This document shows positions 52,240-61,619 of a stretch of DNA of 64,000 nucleotides, piece by piece. The translations under genes and the position numbers were made by a program. The notes under the pieces are model-generated. The model was not told where the DNA came from. It ran no database searches and worked only from the letters and a program-made list of their open reading frames with translations. Source of the DNA: Erinaceus europaeus (lineage: Eukaryota > Chordata > Mammalia > Eulipotyphla > Erinaceidae); contig NC_080164.1 in NCBI RefSeq assembly GCF_950295315.1, positions 114,400,890 to 114,464,889 of the forward strand, in the 5' to 3' direction. Numbering within the stretch: position 1 is the stretch's first letter; every line of letters starts with the position of its first letter.

Positions 52240-53480
52240 ACTACACGTGCCATCTAGAGTCTTTATTTGCGATGAAATCAAGTTCGAATGCCTGCCTGCA
52301 CCACATTGCTAAGGAAGATGTGTACAGAGTTACATGATTGAAAACATATCCAACTTCTCCCTCTCCCCTGTAATAATTGTTAAGCTATTTAGTCAATATT
52401 TGGCTTCTGTGCGGAGTCACCCACATTATGCAGAAGCACCGAGTGGAGTGATCCTGTAAAGCAATCATTCTGCCCCCTATACCTCCCAGCTCCCACATTT
52501 AGCTCTGTGGCAGGCTCATTCACTTACCATTTATATCAGTTATCGGTTACAAACTGGTCATTCCAATCCCTCCATTATTAATTTTTTGCATGGCCCTTCA
52601 AACCATACCCCATTTTTCAAGTGGTGTTTCAGAGCCTACATCACTCATTCCTGCAAAAACTCAAGCCAGAAATGCCAACTATTTGTAGTGCATTATCATT
52701 TGTAATGTCCTAATTATTTTACATAATCAATAGCATCAAGTCCCTTTTCTGGGGGACTTTCTGTTTATGTACATTGTATTCTGAACACGTCAGTTTCCAT
52801 CAAGAGCAAAACCGATTTTCTTGCCCTGCATCTGCTCTCAAGACAACCTTAATTCGCCATAAATCTATTTGTGTGCACTACATAGTGAGACCGGGTTGGT
52901 GATGCTGATATAATCTTGGGGCCAAGCATATCTTGCTCTGCAAAACAAGGTGTGAGTTTCACTGGGAATGATACCCTGACGATGCCCACCGTGCCCAGAG
53001 GTTTTCCTTCATTGTTGTTATTTTTGCAGAGGTCTCTGTTTATGGTGTGATGCATTTGGGCTTAAGCACATTAGCTGCATTATTCATTGGGTACATTTGT
53101 CAGAACATGCATGTGTATAAAGAACTAATGATCCATATTAAATTAATGGCGCTATAAAAAAGAAAAATACTCCATACAAGCGGCTATGTCAGAAACTACA
53201 GACTTTGATAAACCATAGAAAGGACCTAATCAAATGAAGCATTGGACTGTTCGGTCGCTAAAATTACATTTCTAGAAATGTACTTGTACACAATGTTGGT
53301 TTTATTAAAACAAATTAATTCAGTCATTAAGGAATCATAAGGCAAGTGTCTCATAAGTCAGGACCTCCAGTGTAACAAATTGATTAAATGACTGTGTAAT
53401 AGTCTCTTTAAACAAATCTAGTGTAACAAGTTAATAGATCTGCTCAATTACCATGCTGGGCTGATGAGGGTGTGGGCCAC
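52240..53480. other. Candidate conserved non-coding block 2
   Basis: Unique sequence with frequent TAAT cores between 53120 and 53460 (AAACAAATTAATTCAGTC, AGTTAATAG, TCAATTACC). A GC-balanced segment lies at 52840-53050. The only open frame, 68 codons on the minus strand, has no recognisable domain. Confidence 0.5.
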
Positions 53481-53511
53481 TCTCATTAAATCTGGGCGAT
53501 TGTTCTTAGTT

Positions 53512-53566
<55 letters not shown>

Positions 53567-53583
53567 CTCTCTCTCTCTTCCCC

Positions 53584-53617
<34 letters not shown>
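53512..53617. repeat. (TC)n microsatellite
   Basis: About 105 bases of TC units with a few breaks (TTC near 53527, GTC near 53560, CCCCGTG near 53580). Confidence 0.97.
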
Positions 53618-53619
<2 letters not shown>

Positions 53620-54485
53620 CACAGACGGACCAAGGAGGGCTTGGGATCTGAGGTCTATTTTCAGGGGTATGGAAATTGACTGTTCTAAGGGCAAGTAAAA
53701 TTTTTAAAAACTGAGTTTGACTGCAGGCCTTTCCAGCGGGCCCAAACTAACTGTCCCTCCATATCTCTCTCTCCCCCACTCCCTTCCCTCCATCTCCCCG
53801 CCCCTCCAGCCCATCCACTACCACCACCACCACCCCACCTCCCCACCTCCCCACACACCTTGGCTAGAGGGTGGTGGGAGGCCCCTCTTCATGTCAAATA
53901 TCATATCTGCCTAGAGTGTCTCCTGGCTTAGCAAAAATATTTTTGCGGGCCCTAACCCTCAAAGCATGCCACCACCACCACCACCCATCCCCCGGGCTGC
54001 GGGAGGGAGGGGGCACCTAGTTGGGAGCCAAAAGAGACTTTATTTAGCCGTGAAAGGATTTCCGTCGGTTCCGGCGTCCACACTGAAGGACATCAGCCCA
54101 AGAGCCTGGCCTGTGGGGCCTAGCCCACTTCCCAGGGGCCCCACCAGAACGAAAAGCATCTCGAAATTGGGGTGCGTCTCCCCGAGAATGTGTGGAAGAC
54201 AAGAGGGGGCGGGCTCACCCCAGGCCCTAATCAAAGCTTCCCCCCTGGCGGATGCTGAACATCTGAGACCCGAGAACTGAAGGTGGACACGCGAGTTCTG
54301 GAAGCTTCTGCTCGCCTACCCAGAAGAGCGCCGGCGGTACACACTCGCGGGCTTCTCCTCCTGCAGGTGCGGGCGTCTACAACACCCCTCTCTCCGCGGC
54401 CGCCAGGGGCGTGGGGGGGGAACCTGTCGCCCCCCTGCCATTCTGCTAAGTGTCTGCTCCCGCGGTGTGACCCTGCCACTTTCTC

Positions 54486-54720
54486 TGCTGGTTTTTATTT
54501 TCTGAGTGCATGTTGCCCATATGTTACTCTAATAGTTGCTATAATTCTTGAGCAATGGGGCTCGTATTTTACGGGCCTGAATTAAAAAGAATGCACTTTA
54601 ATAAAAACCCGAGCAATGCACTAATGGCCTGACAGTGATGGATCTGCATAGAGATGAGTTATATCACTATATACGGGGCCCGCTGGCCACGGCTGCTAAT
54701 AAGTGAGTGAGGAGGTTGTT
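54486..54720. other. Candidate highly conserved element
   Basis: An AT-rich block set inside the CpG-rich domain: TTTTATTTTCTGAGTGCATG, CCTGAATTAAAAAGAATGC, TGCACTAATGGCCTGACAG, GATGGATCTGCATAGAGATG. It has no repeats and many overlapping TAAT and GCAAT-type cores. I read it as an enhancer-like element. No coding frame supports an exon. Confidence 0.5.
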
Positions 54721-54769
54721 CTGGGGTGCACTTCAGGGTTTAGTGCATCCGTGGCCCAAAATGGAGAGA

Positions 54770-54915
54770 AAAGCAGCCCTGCGCACAGCAGTACTTTTGG
54801 GGTTCTTATATCTTTGTGACATTTACCGGGGCCACTGCGCCTCGGAATTACTGCTGCGAACTGCTTTTGATTGTCGGTTGAGTTATCCGTGGCATCCTTC
54901 GAGGAAGTGAAGTCA
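54770..54915. other. Candidate conserved element, second core
   Basis: Follows the previous block after a 50-base gap: GGTTCTTATATCTTTGTGAC, GAATTACTGCTGCGAACTGC, TTTTGATTGTCGGTTGAG. An ATTGT core resembles a SOX site. A 67-codon frame crosses it but shows no domain. Confidence 0.4.
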
Positions 54916-55988
54916 CCCGCTCCGCCCCCCCCAGCCCCCACCCACTGTCCTCCTGACCCACTCCCCCACCCGCCTAACCCCTCCCCCATCCTCAGTAGCT
55001 AGTAGGTCCGGAGCTTGCGGCGCCCTGGGGCCACCCACAAGCGACGACAAAGGCCACCGCTTCCCCCACACTCTCTTCCCTAGGACCCGGCAGTGCAGAA
55101 GCGACAAGAAACCACGACCCAAGTTGACAAACTGTCTGTCCTAGGAGACGGGTAATTCGGATAGAACTCGCCGGGGCCTGGGGGCGCTTGGAGCTGAGAG
55201 GATGCTTTAGCACCCAAAACCCGAGGGCTATATCTTCCCTGAGTCCCACCCCCCAGCTGTCCAGACACCTGCAGTGCCCTGCTGGCTGCTTTGGGGGGAG
55301 GGGGGCTGTGGGTCCTGAGTCATCAACGATTTAAGGTGTAACGGGGAGGAGGGGCGCCCCGCGTCTGTGCAAGCGGCTCCTACGAACCCTCCTCCCCCGC
55401 ATCCACGTGAACCTGCAGGGTGGGTGCCGGAGGGCAGGACACCGCGCGAAACTCCCCCGTTTGGGTCATCTAGGCGGCCGCGCCCCTCCCCCCCCCCGTG
55501 GGTCCTGGCGCCCCGACCTCCCGTTTGGAGGAGCAGCTACCCCGACCTTCGCCCCTGGAGTCACTGTAATGATGGTTCGCACAGCTGGAGGGAGCTAGCA
55601 CCCGCACCTGTTCTAGAATATTGCAGGTGGGAGCTGCGGGGAAGGGGTCAGGTGTGTGTCTGTGGACACGGGCGCAGAGTGTGCCCCAGGGTCGCTTTAT
55701 GAAAAGCAGGAGGGGCAGGGGTGGAGCTGCGCTACTCTGAGGGAGCTAGTTGGTTGAGGGGCGATGCGGGGCGGTGCAGGAGGGCTCAAGGGAGAGGCCC
55801 CTGGGATCCAGAAATCCCCTTTCAAGAGCTAGAAGGCCTGGCTACGGACCCTTCCAGGATGAGCCCAGACAGAGGAGGCGGTGAGGAAGGTTCTGGAGGC
55901 TCCACCCACGGCGCGTGGGAGGTGGGGGGGGCTGTCCCAGTCAAACGGAATGTGGCGCAGGGTCCGATCTGGAGCCCTCAGTAGCCAC

Positions 55989-56007
55989 TGGCCTGCAGGG
56001 GGCGCTA
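55989..56007 (+). promoter_or_regulatory. Near-consensus CTCF site
   Basis: TGGCCTGCAGGGGGCGCTA matches the 19-position CTCF consensus YDRCCASYAGRKGGCRSYV at 18 positions; the single difference is T for A in CCA. It lies in unique CpG-rich sequence, not in a SINE. Confidence 0.7.
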
Positions 56008-56031
56008 GCCCACCCCCAGGCCACCCTACAG

Positions 56032-56122
56032 GCAAGGACCTTCTCCAAGAGCCCCTGCAGGTGAGGACCCTCTCCACGTCCCCCACGCAAGCTAAGACTC
56101 CCTCCACGGCCCCTGCAGGCCT
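56032..56122 (+). repeat. Three imperfect units of about 30 bp
   Basis: CAAGGACCTTCTCCAAGAGC, GAGGACCCTCTCCACGTCCC and AAGACTCCCTCCACGGCCCC begin successive units at about 56032, 56062 and 56093, the first and last closing with CCCCTGCAGG. Confidence 0.7.
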
Positions 56123-57047
56123 ACCGACGCCCTGCGCCCCCTTTGGGCCTGGATGGAGAGCCCGAGTGGGCAGGTAGGAGAAAGAGGAATCCGGATTATT
56201 CGGATGCACAGTTCTCTGGGGAGTGGGGGAACCTCTTTCACAGCGGAGGGGAAGACCCGAGACAGCAGTTGCGCAGTTTTAACTCCCCTTCTTTTCACCG
56301 AGGTGAACCTCAATTCTGTCTCTTTGACCTTTGTGTGGGGTTCAGGGAGCGGGCCCCTGTTTGTTTCTGCAGGTCTTTCTGAGGCAGCAAGTGCTCCGGG
56401 CCGGCTGCAGAGCCGCCCCCCCCCCCCCGCCTCCCCGCCTCCCCAGCCCACCCAAGTCGGCTTGAAGGGAACTTGGGGGCCCAGTACACGAAACCGGGGA
56501 GACCGGATTGGGAGGGATACAGAGCACGCATTCAGCACCATCCCCCCCATCCACTTCCCATCCTGTGCGGTCCTAGGAAAGGTTAGTTGCTAGGCAAGGT
56601 CTTCCAGCATGTTCCCTCACGGACAGCCGCTCCACAGAGGCCTTCTGAGAGCAGCCCTCCTTGGGCAGCACCCTCAGTGACTCCACTAGGGAGCGTGTTC
56701 AGCCCCAGCTGAGTAAGACAGCCGCTCCCCTGACACCCCAGGGTTCAACTCCCCTAGCCTGAGATGCCTGATTTCCCCGGAAGCAAAAGGCACCACACAC
56801 TGGGTTTGGTTTTGGTTTTGTTCTGTTGCTGCCCTGAGCCACCAGGAGAGGACAGGATAGCCTGGTCCAGTCACCATGAAGAGTGATATGCATTGCTACT
56901 GATGACTAAACTGAATTTTTCATCTTTCTGTAACTATGTTGTAAGCTGATAAATGAATGTATCATAATACCCTCACTTGATCTCCTCGTTTACCCAAAGA
57001 CCTTTACCTTGAAGTCATTCATTTGCTAATTCAAACTGTTCTGGGTC

Positions 57048-57192
57048 AGGGGTAGATAGCATAATGGTTATTCGAAGAGACTCTCTTGCCTAAGGCTCCA
57101 AAGTCTCCAGTTCAATCCCCTGCACCACTATAAGCCAGAGCTGAGCAGTGCTCTGGTAAAATAAAAATGAATTAATCAATTAAATAAATAAA
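57048..57192 (+). mobile_element. SINE-D
   Basis: GGGTAGATAGCATAATGG head, AAGGCTCCAAAGTCTCC, AGTTCAATCCCCTGCACCAC, AGAGCTGAGCAGTGCTCTGG, AATAAATAAA tail. It marks the right edge of the repeat-free domain. Confidence 0.95.
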
Positions 57193-58205
57193 CTGTTCTG
57201 TGCTTTTTTTTTTTTTGCAGTTTATCAGAATTTGTATATAAATTAGAGCTAGACTCCTGAGAGAAGTGGAGGTCGTTTATCTGCCTGCAGACATGGGAGA
57301 AGGAAAAGGAGAACATAATAAAAATCTTATTTTCTTTAAGCCCTTCAAAAGAATATAAAGTTTTCTGTGACTGAGCGAGAGAGTGGTACTGTACAGTGTT
57401 CTAGGACGTGTCAATGTTAAAATGCCTGTGGCAGCATGAGGAGTCTGGGATTCAGCTTTCCGAGTAGTAGCATAGATGCAGTTCTGTCCCAACTGCCACC
57501 CCCTCAAGGCCTTTCACCTGTCACTCTGAGATACTTTCTCTTCTTGCTGAAATAACAGGGCACTAAACTAAGTGAAGGCAAAAGGGAGGGAAAAGATAAG
57601 GAAGGAACAGAGAACAAGAAAGATTGTCCACCAGGAAATTGACCCTTCCAGGTAGACTGTAAGTCTCAAGCAGAGGTAGTCACCCTAAGTGTTTGTTGAA
57701 AGCAAGGGCCTTCCAGTTGTTATCCCCTTTGGTCCCAACCTTGGCTAATGAGTTTAGCCTCTGCAGTCCCATTTCTATTGGGAATGACCTTTATACAATA
57801 CCTCAGGAGGCACTAGGATTGCCACTTATACCAGAAGCGGTGAAGTCTCTGTCTTCAGCTGTATTTGCTGTTTTGCCTGTTCCAGCTGTGTACTGGCTTG
57901 TTGCTTCTGCTGTGGTGGGAGGGGCCTGTGAGAGTGGGAGCAAGTGTGGTTAGGTGTTGCTGCCTGTCAGCTTCACCGGGCTGGGAGTGCCCAGGTTCAC
58001 ACAGGAAGGAGCAAAGTGCACAGGAGCTTCTCTCTCCACCAAAAGCCAGCCTTTGTTCCAGGGGTTTCCACAGTCTTTTCTTCTTTCATTTCAGTATCCA
58101 GTAGAGCTCCAGTACCCATCATTCACTCCCTTTCTTTTCTGTCTTCTTGCCACCTTGACTGTCTTGCAAACAGTTGTGTCCCTAGTTCTCAAAGGAAAAG
58201 CAAAT
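57193..58205. other. Unique interval
   Basis: About 1 kb without SINE or L1. Several 80-95-codon frames overlap at 57693-58228 in different phases, none with a recognisable domain. No gene called. Confidence 0.4.
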
Positions 58206-58206
58206 G

Positions 58207-58323
58207 CAGGACTGGGAAGATAACATAGTGGTTATGCAAAGGGCTTTCACACCTAAGGCTCTGTAGTCCCAGGTTCAAACCCCAGTACCACCATAAGCTA
58301 GAACTTACCAGTGCTCTCTCTCC

Positions 58324-58359
<36 letters not shown>

Positions 58360-58400
58360 CTATCTCTTTCTCTCAATAAAGTAAAATAAGCAAAACATTT
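58207..58400 (+). mobile_element. SINE-D with (TC)n/(TATC)n
   Basis: GACTGGGAAGATAACATAGTGG-type head (quoted in part), GGTTCAAACCCC, ACCACCATAAGCTAGAAC, (TC)n/(TATC)n at 58316-58374, AATAAAGTAAAATAAG. Confidence 0.9.
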
Positions 58401-58426
58401 TTTTAAAAAGGAAATGGGGGAGCTGG

Positions 58427-58778
58427 GCAGTAGCTCAGCAGGTTAAGCACAGGTGGCGCAAAGTGCAAGGGCCACCATAAAGATCTCAGTTCGAGCCCCC
58501 AGCTCCCCACCTGCAGGGGAGTCACTTCACAGGCTGTGAAACAGGTCTGCAGGTGTCTATCTTTCTCTCCTCTCTGTCTTTCCATCCTCTCTCCATTTCT
58601 CTCTGTCCTATCCAACAACAACTGCACCAATAACAACAATAATAATAACAACAAAGATGAACAACAATGGCAACAAAAAGGAAAAAACTGTCGTCCAGAA
58701 GTAGTGGATTCCTAGTGCAGGCACAGAGCCCTAGCAATAACCCTGGAGGCAAAGGAAAAAAAAAAAAAGAAAAAAAAC
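58427..58778 (+). mobile_element. SINE-A long form
   Basis: Head GGAGCTGGGCAGTAGCTCAG, B box AGTTCGAGCCCCC, CACCTGCAGGGGAGTCAC, CT body, CAA segment, second module (GGCACAGAGCCCTAGCAATA), CCTGGAGGCAAAGG and A-rich tail. Confidence 0.94.
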
Positions 58779-58787
58779 AAGGGAGTT

Positions 58788-59064
58788 GGGCGGTAGTGCA
58801 GCAGGTTAAGCGCACATGGCGCAAAGCTCAAACACCAATATAACAATCCAGGTTCCAGCCCCAGGCTTCCCACCTGCAGGGGAGTCGCTTCACAAGCAGT
58901 GAAGCAGGTCTGCAGGTGTCTATTTTTCTCTCCTCCTCTCTGTCTTCCCCTCCTCTCTCCATTTCTCTCTGTCCTATCCAACAATGACAACAACAATAAT
59001 AACTACAACAATAAAACAACAAGGGCAACAAAAGAGAATAAATAAATATTTTTTTAAAAAAGTA
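58788..59064 (+). mobile_element. SINE-A short form
   Basis: Head GGGAGTTGGGCGGTAGTGCA, degraded B box GGTTCCAGCCCC, CACCTGCAGGGGAGTCGC, CT body, CAA segment, AATAAATAAATATTTTTTT tail. Confidence 0.95.
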
Positions 59065-59068
59065 AATG

Positions 59069-59372
59069 GGAGGCAGGAGGAAGCACAGTGGATTGAGTGT
59101 ATATGGCGCAAAGCACAAGGACTGGCGTCAAGATCACAGTTCAAGCCCCAGGCTCCCTACCTGCAGGGACGGTGAAACAGGTCTGCAGGTGTCTGTCTTT
59201 CTCTCCCCCTCTCTGTCTTCCCCTTCTCTCTCCATTTCTCTCTGTCCTATCCAACAACAACAGCAATGGCAACAATAACAACAACAACAAGGACAACAAA
59301 ATGGGAAAAATGGCCTCCAGGGGCAGTGGATTCATAGTACAGGCACCGAGCCCCAGCAATAAGCCTGGAGGC

Positions 59373-59386
<14 letters not shown>
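59069..59386 (+). mobile_element. SINE-A long form with long poly-A
   Basis: Head GGGAGGCAGGAGGAAGCACA, a 15-base deletion near GTGAAACAGG, CT body, CAA segment, second module (GGCACCGAGCCCCAGCAATA), GCCTGGAGGC and 22-24 A to about 59396. Flanked by AAAAAAGTAAATG at 59056-59068 and again ending at about 59403. Confidence 0.95.
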
Positions 59387-59403
<17 letters not shown>

Positions 59404-59404
59404 A

Positions 59405-60540
59405 GACCTCATTTCTGTCTTAACTTCAATGTCTAGTCTTATCATGAAAGCCAAGGTCACTGTTCTTCATTATAGCTTTACTTCTTTCCCTCCATTACTT
59501 CCCTCTAGCATTCAAACAGCCACAATAAAGTTGAAAAGGTGTCTGTGGACATGTTCCATAGGGAGATCATTAAAAAAAAAAACTAGTATCCACAGCCAGA
59601 TCTGAATATATATATATATGGTTGAGACATTTGAAAAAACTGAGACTGGGCTAGGCTTTCCATGAGAGTGATAATGGTTAAGACTTACATAGCTTATTAT
59701 GTTGCAGGCACCACCCTATGAATATCATATGTATTGATTCATATAATTCTATGACAATGATATGACTTAAATACAATTATCCCCATAGTGAAGCATAGTC
59801 ATTTGACCAAGATCATACACTAAGTGATACAGCAGTGATTCTGACCCTAGAATCTAACTCCACAGTCCTGCTCTCAAACACTTTGTGAGTTCCTGATTAT
59901 GAGAAACACTAAACATTTCTAGACTCTGTCACTTGGTACCATATGGATTTGGGTGAAAAATAGAAAAGGCCTTGCAGACTATATAGGAAGAAAAGTGGAG
60001 GGGGCCACAAATTGTATTTCAAGAGCTGAGCCATATCCTTAAACACAAGGACCATGACTTATTACTAGTGGCACCACTAACAGTAATAGGACTATGGGCC
60101 TATTTCAAGGGTTCATATTGGAAGCATAGAGACTGGCTGTGTGCTTCTGCCTGAGGGTGACCACACCATCTAGATCATCCAGGAGTTTTAGTAACCTTGC
60201 ATTCTGGTCCCCCACATACAATTAGATTGGTCTGAGATATGCTGGTTTCCTTCCTCAGCTTGGCATGCCTGTCTTCCTTCTAATAGCCAAATGTATAGGA
60301 TAAGTATATCTCAGCAATTCCTTTGACTTTGCCAAGGTAGACCATAGGCAATAACATAGATAAAGTATGGCACCTTATAAAAACTAATGTATGTCCATCT
60401 TAATTACGTAGTTTCCCTAGGATAAGCAAAGAAGCCATCTTTGATTGTATCTTCCTCCAAACTAGCCCATTTCAATGTATACTGAAACAAAAGTTCTGAA
60501 TGAAGTGGGCTTACCTAGATACTGAACACTACCAGAGGTT
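59405..60540. other. Unique interval
   Basis: About 1.1 kb without interspersed repeats apart from a short (TA)n at 59609. No exon or RNA gene recognised. Confidence 0.45.
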
Positions 60541-60544
60541 GTAA

Positions 60545-60665
60545 TAGTTCAGCATTAGACCACAGGACTTTCATACTTAGGATTGCACGTTCAAGCTCCA
60601 ACACTATTACCATATTTGAATGGTGAGTTGAATGGTGCTCTGGCCTCTGTCATAAAAATAAATAA
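60545..60665 (+). mobile_element. Diverged SINE-D
   Basis: TAATAGTTCAGCATTAGACC, GGACTTTCATACTTAGGATT, ACGTTCAAGCTCC, GAATGGTGCTCTGGCCTCTG and AAATAAATAAAATAG. Confidence 0.7.
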
Positions 60666-60667
60666 AA

Positions 60668-60835
60668 TAGTGGTCCAGGAGGTGGCACAGTGGATAAAGC
60701 ATTGGACTCTCTAGCATGAGGTCCTGAGTTCAACCCCCGAAGCACATGTATCAGAGTGATGTCTAATTCTTTCTCTTTCTCATTATAAATAAATAAATCT
60801 TTTAAAAAATTATTAAGAAATTAAATAAATAAAAT
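60668..60835 (+). mobile_element. SINE-E
   Basis: GGTCCAGGAGGTGGCACAGT, GGATAAAGCATTGGACTCTC, AGCATGAGGTCCTGAG, TTCAACCCCCGAAGCACATG, ATCAGAGTGATGTCTAATTC and AATAAATAAATC. The best reference copy of this family in the window. Confidence 0.93.
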
Positions 60836-61310
60836 AGCACAAAGTCATTCTGCTCCAGTCCATTTAAAGTCTCCAGTGTGGCGTTCACTAGACTGTTTGT
60901 CTCTGGGTAGAGAACAAATGATGCAAGCTTAGATGGTCCATTTTCTAGAAGACAGGACTAGAGGGTGGAATGTGGCTCCTAAACTTTCCAGCTTCTAAAA
61001 CCACCTCAAGCCAAATTATGAAATTCTGAATGGCAAAATTCAGGAGGGTCCCCCATGTCTGTATCACCCCCCACCCCCCACACACACCATAGCTCCACTT
61101 GCTAGGCAAGCTTCATATTGATGGAAGAGGTTATATTGTTTTGTTTTATTCAGATCTTTTAAAGAGGTTAAATCATAGCAAATGTGTTTCTCTGTAAAAC
61201 TCAAATGCAGCAGACCAAAATATTCTCTTTCCTATATTTATAAAAAATGAAGAAATGACTTTTTTAAAAGTCCTTCAAGGAAAGGAGTACTTTTCTCATG
61301 CTCATGCATG
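60836..61310. other. Unique interval
   Basis: Nothing recognised beyond a C-rich patch at 61065-61090. Confidence 0.45.
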
Positions 61311-61312
61311 TA

Positions 61313-61349
61313 CGTGTGTGTGTGTGCGCGCGTGTGTGTGTGTGTGTGT
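61313..61349. repeat. (TG)n with CG core
   Basis: Alternating purine-pyrimidine run GTGTGTGTGCGCGCGTGTGT. Confidence 0.95.
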
Positions 61350-61520
61350 TGATTCAAAAGTTGAATTTAGTGCCGAGAATACTGTTTCAATATAAAATAG
61401 AGTTTATATAGATGAAATCAACTGCTTACCTCCCTTGTTATTACATGGTCCTATTGTCAATGACTAACAAAAGAGTCACTGTCTCTTTAAGCTATTCAGT
61501 GCTAGGAGTTCCCAAGAGGA

Positions 61521-61616
<96 letters not shown>
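61521..61616. repeat. Long (TG)n microsatellite
   Basis: Nearly 96 bases of TG with one slip (GGTG at about 61577). It produces the cysteine/valine-only and threonine/histidine-only frames here. Confidence 0.98.
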
Positions 61617-61617
<1 letters not shown>

Positions 61618-61619
61618 GC

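Larger units (their letters stand above)
54000..56600. promoter_or_regulatory. CpG-rich domain, candidate CpG island and promoter region
   Basis: CpG is rare elsewhere in the window outside young SINEs but frequent here: for example 54040-54440, 55010-55160 and 55330-55610 (about 20 CpGs in the last stretch, with GGCGGCCGCGCCCC at 55471-55484). No TATA box or convincing exon was identified. Candidate splice donors such as CAG|GTGAGG at 56058-56066 exist but are not enough to define an exon. It may be the 5' end of a gene or non-coding transcript or a CpG-rich enhancer. Confidence 0.65.
51001..57047. other. Transposon-free domain
   Basis: About 6 kb with no recognisable SINE, L1 or LTR, only simple repeats (TC at 53512-53617, CCA runs at 53818-53845 and 53967-53985). 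The neighbouring 51 kb averages more than one interspersed repeat per kb. The left half is AT-rich and the right half is CpG-rich. Such gaps are known around developmental regulators in mammals. Confidence 0.8.

Noticed and set aside
54398..54413. CTCF site at GCCGCCAGGGGCGTGG
   Set aside because: It lacks one G of the AGRKGG core spacing, so the match is poor compared with the site at 55989.
56530..56550. Possible REST/RE1 site (TTCAGCACCATCCCC)
   Set aside because: Only the left half-site fits; the right half (GGACAG-type) is absent.
55367..56593. Several 100-150-codon frames in the CpG-rich domain as exons
   Set aside because: Open frames are expected by chance in GC-rich DNA; they overlap on both strands and lack recognisable domains or consistent splice sites.
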